From NCBI GenBank assembly GCA_019454045.1, contig SKCR01035557.1, positions 148,403 through 212,402 of the forward strand: a stretch of DNA of 64,000 nucleotides. The letters run 5' to 3'. Positions 56,101 to 64,000 of the stretch are shown here, piece after piece. The notes below the pieces were generated by a model. The model saw nothing but the letters and a program-made list of their open reading frames with translations, did no database searches and was not told the DNA's origin. The position numbers were made by a program, and so were the translations under genes. Position 1 is the first letter of the stretch, and every line of letters begins with the position of its first letter. Origin of the DNA: Zanthoxylum bungeanum. Lineage: Eukaryota; Streptophyta; Magnoliopsida; Sapindales; Rutaceae.

Positions 56101-59100
56101 TTGACTCCTGAGCTATTTGCCTGACATAACGCAGTGCCTTCAAAGAAATCAATTAATCAGGACTGGCCATAGCAGAAACCAAGACAACTTCAACCAATAC
56201 AAGGAAATAATCACTGTTTACATGGGAAATTGCTTAAAGAATGCTGATCCATCTACCATGTTCTCTTTAGTAAACCTACTCACCGCAATGGTCATTCTCT
56301 GAGCCACTACTTTCGATGATTCATAAAGTGGCCGCAGCACCTCTGGAACACTCCATGCCTGAAGAAAGATGTGAAAGAATTTGAATTTTTCCAACAAAGA
56401 TTTGCTTTAAATAAACGAACAAACATTTGCACAGGGTAACCTCAAGATTAAGGTGGTCAACAATATGGATGATTGACCCTCCACCATCACAAGGACGAAT
56501 CAGATAACCACTAGGGAACATTTCAGCCCTCACAAACTGAGCAGCAGCAGCTTGATTTGCCCCATCACCAGAACCAGAAAGAGACCTCTCACAGACCTAG
56601 TAAAATTGAGAAAAATACAATTAACTCTTCTCTTTAGGTCTCCACCATTCAGAACCACAGTGAATCATGATGTCCATCGCAAAGATGAACAAATATAGTA
56701 TAATTTCAAGACCAAGCAGTCGAAGCTACAATAAGAAAGATAACGAGGCTAAAATGCATGGTAAAGTTTAAATAGTATTATGAGAGCAACATGGTATCAA
56801 AACCAAGTGATTCAAATCCACATGACAAGTGAAATTATAATAATATGTTTGGTTGTCGTTGGTTTTTGATCCATGTACATTGCAGTCAAGGAGACAAGCT
56901 AGAGCTTCAATACCAGTGTGGGGTTTACATATTAGCTTAAGTTGGGTCAAATGGTGGCAGAAGAAGAAGAAGATCGGTGTTTAAAAATTCGGTCGAGGCG
57001 GCCGCCTAATTCGGTTTTTCTGAGGCGCCCGCCTCAATGCTTGTGAGGCGGCCGCCTCACGCGAAACTTTTTTTTTTATTTTAATTTTTTTTTTAAATGA
57101 AACGACGACGTTTTGGGTCTCGGCGACAGCGACGGCAGTGTTTGTGGTAACATGTTCTGCTTGTTTTTCTTTTTCATTTACGAGTCAATTTCGGTTTTTG
57201 ATTTGTTGGTTGCTAATATTATTGCTATATGGTAGTTCCCCTGAATGTGTAGCACTTTATTTCAAGTAAAATATATTTCAAATATTATAAAGCTTTATTC
57301 AAACAAAAAAAATATATTATTGAATGTAATATGTTCTGCGTTTGTAGTAACCTGTTCTGCTTGTGTAGCACTTTGTTTCCTTCTGTTTGTTTGCTGAATG
57401 TAATGTTATTATATAAGGTTCGCATATAATCTGTAGATTTGGGTATTAGGGTTTTTGATTTGGGTAAAATCAGTGAAGGAGGTTCTTTGGAGGATGACCC
57501 ATCTAATGATGAGAGAGATTTTGACCCAAGCTTCATGCCGCTAGACACAAATGATAGCTTATTTAGGGATTAATTATCAATAATTGTTTGAACATATTAT
57601 GAATTATGAAGAAATGAATGTATTTTGGATTTAACATGTTTTTGTTATTCTGATATTACAATTTTAATTATTTTTTCGATTTTCCGATCGAGGCGCCCGC
57701 CTCGCCGCCTCGAGGCGGTCCGCCTCGCGCCTCAATGGCCGGCCCCCTCGAGGCGCCGCCACGTATTTTTAAACATTGAAGAAGATACAACCATAAAGCA
57801 GAGGAACCCACCAAAAGATGGTTCAAATACGCCCATGCCAACAGTTTGCCACATCAAGGTTTGAATCAAGATTTAATTATTGAATCTCTTAGGTCTTTAT
57901 TTATGGTGCTGATCACCAATGTCAAATATTTCAGTAATGCACAACAACAGGTAAAGATATGATTCCAGCAAAATGCATACCACAAGACTCCCATTGTCTA
58001 AAGTTGTAGTATATCTTAGAGTCCAGAAATCCCGTGCAGGAGCCAGAGTAGTTGGAGCATATGCCTGAAGCACTTTTGATCATCATTATTACTTTCAAAA
58101 GGAAGGTAAATACGCCAAAAATAAATAAATAACAGAAGATATGAAAACTTCAACCATTCTCGTTCACCTGTGTGTATAAAAGTTCAATTGTTCCAGCATT
58201 TCCGGCAGGAAACATTGTGAAAACTTCAAGGCTCCGACAATCCCGGAACCAAGATGGACGATCTTTAAGGATCTCCGCAATCTGTCAAAGATTTTGTAAA
58301 ATAGCTCAACAACATTTCCTCATAAAATGCATTGCTTTCAAAGAAATGACAATAAACACTTCACGATCTTCATTATCATGTGTATGCTTACCTTAGTAGG
58401 TTCTAAACTTACAAGACCACACGCTCGAGCTGCCACTCCTCTGCAACTTTGTGAAATGGCAAAGATCCCAACCGATTCCGGACCAGGCTGACAAGGAAAT
58501 TATATAAGCGGCTCAGATTTGCTTCTGATTTGCAAGGAAAAATATGTTCTGCATAATCAAACTCTAGCAATGAAATACAGAAACACACAAAATTCGGAAA
58601 TGTTTATGTGGGGAACCTTCATCCCAGGCATCTGGACCCAATCGACAGCAGTTCCTGTAGCCTTTGATAGGAACTCTGCCAAGGTCTCCTCTCCAATAGA
58701 AAGGAGTCTGCAAAAAGAAAGGACAAAAAATGTAAGTTCAAGTTGAGAGAGAGATTAGATTCGTAATGGGCATTGATTTTTTAGATTACCCAGCAGGGTT
58801 ATTGACATCTCTCAGTGAATGCTGGGGAGTGGTCACCAAAGAGTCACAGCTCGCATCAGTCGTTGCTGGTACCTGTAGAAATATCAATTAAGAAACCAGG
58901 TCAAAAACTGACAAAAGAACAAAAGAAACCATTTAATTCTTTTGCAGGGCAGATAGCCACAAAAAGTCTGCAGCCTGAAAAACTGCAAAGTGCTTTAAAT
59001 ATTCTTGAAACTCTCAAATGTGGCACAGTGAAAACTCAACAAAAACAAAGAAACACAATCCAAAGCAAAAGGCAAAAGGGTTAATTGTGTTGCATAAAAC

Positions 59101-59946
59101 TAAGGAAGTAAATTTAAGTGAATTAATCACATAATTCAAAAGGTTCTTCCCAACTCTCAATCACATGCTTTGAAGACTGATCGTCCAGAGTAAGTAATGT
59201 CGTGTCAACCCAAACACGCAATCTCATTCAATGCATTATGAATTTTGCACACCATGATAATTAGAAATCAGAGAAGAACACACACTTACAGTATGCAATT
59301 GCTGCTTCATATGCCCATTTTCACACACCAACTGTGACACCTGTTTCTGTAACCGATCATTCTCCTCCATCAACAGCTTATTCATAGCTGTCAATTTCCT
59401 ATTAACAGTCTGGAGTCTCGAAGACTCTTTCCGCTGCTTCTCGCGACACCTGCACAACCAAATTCAAAAGCCTTTCAACCCAAAATGAACCAAACCCAGG
59501 ATAAATCTATTCACATACTAATCAAACACCAGCTAAAATTTTAACACATCCCAGATCAAAAAATCTAATCTTTTACCCACAAGCACAATTTTGGTGATAA
59601 AATTTCACTCAGTGATGCACTTCTAATGCAATTCATCTAATACAAATCTCAGTGAAGTAAGATAAATACAAAATTGTAAGCTAAGAAAACTAAAACAAAT
59701 AAAATTTTACCTTCGATTTTGAAACCAGACCTTGATCTGTTTAGGTTCTATGTTGCAAAGAATGGGGCACTCACGGATCAGCTGCTGCCTACGCAAAGAA
59801 CTGGGCTTAGGACACTCAGCATAGACTCTCTCGAGAGCTTCTACTTGCTCAGCCGTGTAACGAACATATTTCCCATTATCAAGCTGGTGCCTGTTGATAC
59901 TCCCACTACTGCTCTCTCTTTGTTGCTGCTGAATCACCATAGCCAT
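53119..59946 (-). CDS. REV: Class III HD-ZIP transcription factor, REVOLUTA ortholog
   Basis: Exons: 59711-59946, 59290-59449, 58790-58872, 58617-58707, 58392-58487, 58168-58281, 57981-58064, 56441-56596, 56284-56358, 56031-56137, 55709-55892, 55045-55233, 54814-54894, 54573-54707, 53935-54269, 53669-53771, 53400-53549, 53119-53268. They sum to 2529 bp, 842 residues, the length of Arabidopsis REV. Homeodomain (residues about 25-85, IKVWFQNRRCREKQRKE), leucine zipper (LLMEENDRLQKQVSQL), START lipid-binding domain (about 160-380), long HD-SAD region, and C-terminal MEKHLA domain ending NWSFV. REV-like features: AEQVEALERVYAECPK, QHSLRDVNNPAG and RTLDLTSSLEVGP. Nuclear DNA-binding regulator of organ polarity, meristems and vasculature. 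The ATG at 59946 is the only in-frame ATG upstream of the homeodomain besides residue 3. All introns are GT-AG except intron 15 (GC-AG). Intron 7 carries a hAT element. PHB/PHV and CNA-type members fit less well. Confidence 0.93.
53933..53934 (-). other. GC splice donor of intron 15
   Basis: Exon 15 ends AGCTATAG and the intron starts GCAAGT, otherwise a perfect donor match. Only this junction keeps the frame: using the GT four bases further on gives a stop within ten codons. The acceptor is CTGCAG before TTATCATTTAG. Confidence 0.85.
56975..57778. mobile_element. Non-autonomous hAT element in intron 7 of REV, 804 bp
   Basis: A perfect 8-bp TSD AAGAAGAT (56967-56974 and 57779-57786). Termini are CGGTGTTTAAAAATTCG and, inverted, CAATGTTTAAAAATACG. 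Subterminal regions are packed with GAGGCGGCCGCCTC-like palindromes (56992-57062 and 57688-57765). A plus-strand frame ending GGSLEDDPSNDERDF, then DTNDSLFRD and a stop (about 57455-57572) may be the tail of a transposase. The element makes intron 7 much longer than the other introns but leaves the splice sites untouched. Confidence 0.85.
58478..58627 (-). promoter_or_regulatory. miR165/166 target site split by intron 4
   Basis: The spliced RNA joins CTGGGATGAAG (58627-58617, end of exon 4) to CCTGGTCCGG (58487-58478, start of exon 5). The joined 21 bases are the conserved HD-ZIP III site complementary to miR165/166, in the START domain. Known biology: the microRNA cuts these mRNAs and limits them to the adaxial side. 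The gDNA cannot pair fully, so only spliced RNA is a target. Confidence 0.93.
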
Positions 59947-60540
59947 CTTTTTTTTTTTTTTTTTTTGCAAATCCAACAACAACCCCACAAGAGATTTTAA
60001 CCAGATGGGTCTGTTCTGTGAGCTAAAATTGAATCTTCGAAGAAAAAAAAGCAAGCAAGCTAGGTGCTGCTTCTGCTTGTTTTGGGTTTTGGGTGCTTAA
60101 AGATTCAAGTTATCTTAGTTAAGTCCGTCGTTTATGATGAGTTGGAGAGATAGAGAGAGAGAAACAAAGACTTAAATTAAAAACTGATGAGGCTTAAAAG
60201 AAGATTCTTTGGTCTTGAGTGCAAAGAAATAAGCCAAATGGATGATGATTAATGGGTTCTTGAAGACAGCTTTACAAACAACAGCAATAACACAATAAAG
60301 TCTGTAATTTTATGAAACCTCTTCAGTTATTGGTCGATGATCAACAGATCAAGCTGTTAATTAGACAAAAACAAGCCCTTCAAAAAAAAAAAAAAAAACT
60401 TAGCTTTTCAGCTGAAAAAGCTAAAATTCAAAGAACCCATTTTGATCTTTAAGCTCTCTCACAAGAAAGAGAGCACTACTGGGTTGTGGCATTAATGTAT
60501 TGTAAATGAAAATGAAAATGAAAAAACCCTAAGCATGAGT
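59947..60540 (-). promoter_or_regulatory. Probable 5' leader and promoter-proximal region of REV
   Basis: Reading back from the ATG there is an A run of about 17 in the mRNA sense, CT repeats (minus strand, around 60145-60170) and a 23-codon upstream ORF from the ATG at 60492 to a TAG at 60421, overlapping a 10-codon one (60440-60408). The transcription start is not visible, so the uORFs count only if it lies beyond 60492. No convincing TATAAA was found. Confidence 0.45.
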
Positions 60541-60801
60541 GATGAAGAAGAGAAAATATAAAAATAAAAAATTCTGTAGTTTTATTTTTTGAAATCTGTT
60601 TTTGTTTTCAGAGTAAGTGATGTATGTAAGCTTCAGACAGTGAGAGAGGGAGAGTTACAATTGCAATTGCACGCATCCCGACAAACTTACTTGGCAGTTA
60701 CAGTGTTGAGTTTCTTTATCATTTTTATTCTGCGCATTTACGAGTTTGTCCCTATGGTTGATTTGAAATTACATTCCAGGCCTGAGCTGAGTTGACATGG
60801 C

Positions 60802-61218
60802 AACGGACAGGGATGGGTTCGAGTGCGTGGGGATCCGTACTAATCGAGATGGTTTAGGACTCTAAATATGTAATAATTTTGATTGGGTTGGGTTTGGAAT
60901 CCTAATTCAATCTTAACATCCAAATCAGGAATAGGTTCGGGTGCCGTCCAAGAAAAGTTTCAATTTTTTTAAAAAATTTAAAAAAGTATATAGATTACAA
61001 ATAAAAAGTTTATTGCTTTTTTTTACGATTTTTGAATATTAATAATAAGGTAAGTAGGTATTGAGTCATTACTTATTCACTATCCTCATTCGGGATAATG
61101 AAGAATATCCTCATTTGGTAAATATCAGATTCGGGATTGATTTAGAGATTTCTCAATAATTCAAATTCGGGTTCGAGGATCATGGTACTCGCCCTAAACC
61201 CGCCCATTACTACCCCTA
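60802..61218. mobile_element. Possible hAT-type MITE remnant
   Basis: The left edge ACAGGGATGGGTTCGAGTGCG and the right edge, inverted, CTAGGGGTAGTAATGGGCGGG look like diverged termini with G-rich subterminal motifs. No clean TSD. Confidence 0.35.
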
Positions 61219-63540
61219 GCAAATGATAAAATGTGATATGAAATGCCGATATTAATACATGTCATATTCAATCAATAAATAAAAAAATTATCTCCTTATT
61301 TACTTCTAATATATCAGGTCTCACGAGTCATGTATAAATGCTCGTTTAACATCTATGTAAATAGATACTTCAATGTATTGGAATGGGGGGCTGCAGTAAT
61401 GACTTTACTGCAGCCCCTCTGGTACTGCCACATGGCAGCACACAGGTCGTTGGATTTTCATCCAATGACCCACATGCTAAGTAGCAATTAAAAAAATCAA
61501 ATTTTTTATTTCTCTAAAATCGCAACTGTCGTGATTGTGCCACATGACACTGGAAACGTTACAATAACCCATTACTGTAGCGCCATCGAACCCGAATATA
61601 CCTACAACTCATAATATTATATTTAGAAGTTTGTTGAGATCTACTCAAATGTATTTTAGCAAGAAAGAAGTCATGTTTTAATATGATTTATTTATCTAAA
61701 GCTAATTTAGAAATATACTCCAAATAAAAATGAAGAGAGACTTGCTCCTATAATAGGAATAATTGTACTTTCACAACCACACGAATATACCCATACTCTC
61801 GAACTTATTAATGAAATGAGAATGTATCAACTACTAAATATCTGTTTGGTATGATTTCTATCTCGAGGTAAAAAAAAAAATTTAATTTTTTTTATGGTAT
61901 TTGGTTATATTTTAAGTAAAATTTTGTTTGTATTAGAAAAATTTCAAAAACTTGGGCTTTTTAGATTAGAGTTTGAAAAACTTTTTTAAAGTGTTAAATT
62001 ATCTATAATATCCTTATTTAATTTGATAATTTTATAGGCTTAAAATGGCATTAGGAAATGATAAAACATTTATGAGGGTTACACCCTAAACCAAATAGTA
62101 CTCACAAAGACACTCATTCATGCCTATAAAAAGGGGCATTTGGATTTATTTTGATCAATTCAATTAATCACATACTTACATTCTTAGAAAGTTTAGAGTT
62201 TGAGAGTTTCTATCATTTTGTCATAGTTCAAGTTCTTGATCAAAATGAGTGCCCCTTAATCAAGAAGCAACCAAGTATCCCGAGAAAACGTTAGTCAAGT
62301 GATCCGTAAGTGCACCGAGACAGAGTTAATAAGTTCTTAAGAATAAAGATTTTCTCGACTTGGTCTCAGGTATTCAACTTCTACAACTCCCAGGTTATTC
62401 TAATTCTCATGCTTACATTTAATTGATGATCTGCATGGTTTCCGTTTAATAACTTTATTTGAATAATGCATGTTACAATATGATTAATAACACATTCTTC
62501 TCAATAATTTTAAGAACTTATTAGAAATTTTGTGCTATAAAATCTAGTTTCTTGCATCATTTACTCATACATGACTGTTAGTCTCACTAAAAAAATTACA
62601 GTAAAAGACGTCATCCACTTGATCAAATTGGCCTCATGTTATATTAAACTAAATTTGTCTTATCTACAACTTGAAATCTGAAATTTTTTAATAATAATAA
62701 AGTTGACGAGAAGGGGAGAAAGTTAAAGGTAATTGAGTGAAATATAAAAGGTAAAAAGGTGTTGGGGAATATAAATTTATTTTGTGATGAAATAATAAAT
62801 TGAAGTAACATATTTGTCGCTGAATGTGGCAACCACGGTGTAGCACTTGTTCTAGACTTAGGAAAATTATCAATACTTCAGTTTTTTTTCCTTTTCCCCT
62901 ATATAAAAAAGTAATAATAAATAAATAAAAATGATAACGATAAAGAAAATTTTAATTACAATGATCATGTTTTATTAATTTTCCGATAAAGTTGAGTCAA
63001 TTTATATATTTATTTATGCGTTGTATAAGTACGTAGAATAATTTAATTACAAAAACATCCGAACATATATGATTTTAGGATTTATTAATTATTTAATTAA
63101 CTTTGGAAAATCATATAATGAAATTGTAAGTTTTGTTATTGTAGATTTAAGTTTATTAACGTATTTTCAATTATCATATATCAACATAATAGTTCAAGTG
63201 ATAAAATTGATGTTAGTATCCTAAAAAAATTATTCTACTATTGGATTGAGAATTACCGTGTAATACTAAAAATGAATGATTTAAGATTTTCTAATGAGAA
63301 AATGATTAAGGAAATTTTAACACCAAGGCGATAAGAGCCTAATAGGGCATAGATTTAAGTGGTTACATCGGGGCCCCCTCGTCCTTTGAGAATTTTCCTT
63401 TTTGCACTTATCATAAGAAATTTTAGTCTCAAATTCAATGACTTGTATTATTTGGTATTACTATCCAAAAACAATAACAAGTAGATTTTTAGTGTAACAC
63501 ATAAACAAGATCATAAAGTTGATCTTTATGTGATTTATCT
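61219..63540. other. AT-rich upstream DNA with MITE-like pieces
   Basis: No gene recognised. Near 61385-61600 there is a GGCTGCAGTAATGACTTTAC piece with inverted character (CTGCAGTAA against TTACTGCAG). Near 61850-62095 the pair GTTTGGTATGATTT and AAACCAAATAG resembles MITE ends. A TATA-like CTATAAAAAGG lies at 62124-62134, followed by a G+C-moderate stretch to 62400. The rest is AT-rich. Confidence 0.4.
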
Positions 63541-63560
63541 TGTGTATTTTCCAGTTACAC

Positions 63561-64000
63561 ATGGCTAGTGGAAACATCACAGTACCGGTCGCTCACGGAG
63601 AGAAACCAAATAAGTTTGGTAGAGCAAACTTCAAACAGTGGCAGAGTAAAATATTATTCTACCTGACAAAACTGCAGTTGGCTAAGTATCTCAAGGAAAA
63701 TCCTCTGGGTCCTGTGGAGGGAGAAATGGAAACAGCTAAGCAACTGCGAGTTGAGGCATGATCGAAAGGCGACTTCTTGTGTAAGGACTACATTTTGGGA
63801 TGACTTGACAATACCTTGTACGATGTGTACAGACATGACTTCTGTGAAGATTCTCTAGGAATCTCTTGAAAAAAGGTACAAAACAGAGGATGTTGGACAA
63901 AAGAAATTCATTGTGGGTAGATTCATGGACTACGAAATTGTGGATTCAATGACGGTAATGTCTTAGTTGGGTGAACTACAGTTGATCATTCGCGAAATAT
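63561..64000 (+). pseudogene. Ty1/copia gag, decayed, runs off the right edge
   Basis: From ATG 63561: FKQWQSKILFYLTKLQLAKY, then after an in-frame TGA DFLCKDYILG and LYDVY, then in another frame LEKRYKTEDVGQKKFIVGRF and MDYEIVDSMTV. These are the ordered blocks of the copia gag N-terminal domain (DUF4219/UBN2 type). At least two stops and one frameshift show a dead copy. The upstream sequence ends TTTTCCAG shortly before the ATG, like a 3' splice site, so a leader intron from the TATA-like site at 62124 is possible but unproven. Confidence 0.82.

Noticed and set aside
57285..57548. Minus-strand ORF in the hAT element of intron 7
   Set aside because: Antisense of the more protein-like plus-strand tail; low-complexity Ser/Lys content and no domain.

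Overview
This is a transposon-dense stretch of a flowering-plant nuclear genome, most likely a eudicot. It holds one host gene that can be read end to end: a class III HD-ZIP transcription factor of the REVOLUTA type on the minus strand (coding 53119-59946, 18 exons, 842 codons). Its miR165/166 site is split by an intron. Most of the rest is LTR retrotransposons, many placed by target-site duplications (TSDs), primer binding sites (PBSs) and polypurine tracts (PPTs).

Layout. From 1 to 39515 there is a nest of elements. The host is an Athila-like Ty3 element on the minus strand: 5' LTR 35085-39515, tRNA-Asp-type PBS 35061-35078, gag from 34887 leftwards, protease region near 22400-23000 and reverse transcriptase 1553-2635. 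It is cut by (a) an Ogre-type LTR running off the left edge (1-1552); (b) a non-coding Athila-related array of three LTRs and two internal regions (2641-22401, TSD AGTTC); (c) a 904-bp hAT element (24029-24932); (d) a non-coding LTR element with an initiator-Met PBS (25074-34481, TSD AGAAT); and (e) a diverged solo LTR of the same type (36130-38642). The middle LTR of array (b) is split by an Ogre-like element (5972-19046, TSD CTAAC) that keeps gag and a short integrase tail only. One LTR of that element holds a further inverted LTR (7857-9239).

From 39516 to 40900 is degenerate intergenic DNA. A small MITE (40901-52403) contains a young Tat-lineage element (40922-51931). On its minus strand it carries gag, protease, reverse transcriptase, two RNase H domains and integrase. 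On its plus strand, between pol and the 3' LTR, it carries a separate intron-containing gene with its own TATA box and ten upstream 115-bp repeats. A UAG stop between protease and reverse transcriptase is followed by CAAUUA, the classic plant-virus readthrough context, so gag-pro and pol are probably balanced by stop-codon suppression.

From 52404 to the end: a SINE in the 3' flank of the REVOLUTA gene, the gene itself with an 804-bp hAT insertion in intron 7 and a GC-AG intron 15, AT-rich upstream DNA with MITE-like remnants, and a decayed Ty1/copia gag at the right edge.

The most notable points are the readthrough-context stop, the antisense spliced gene with its repeat-array promoter region, a seven-site G-box-like array in the Athila-like LTR, and a 101-bp duplication flanking the inverted LTR.
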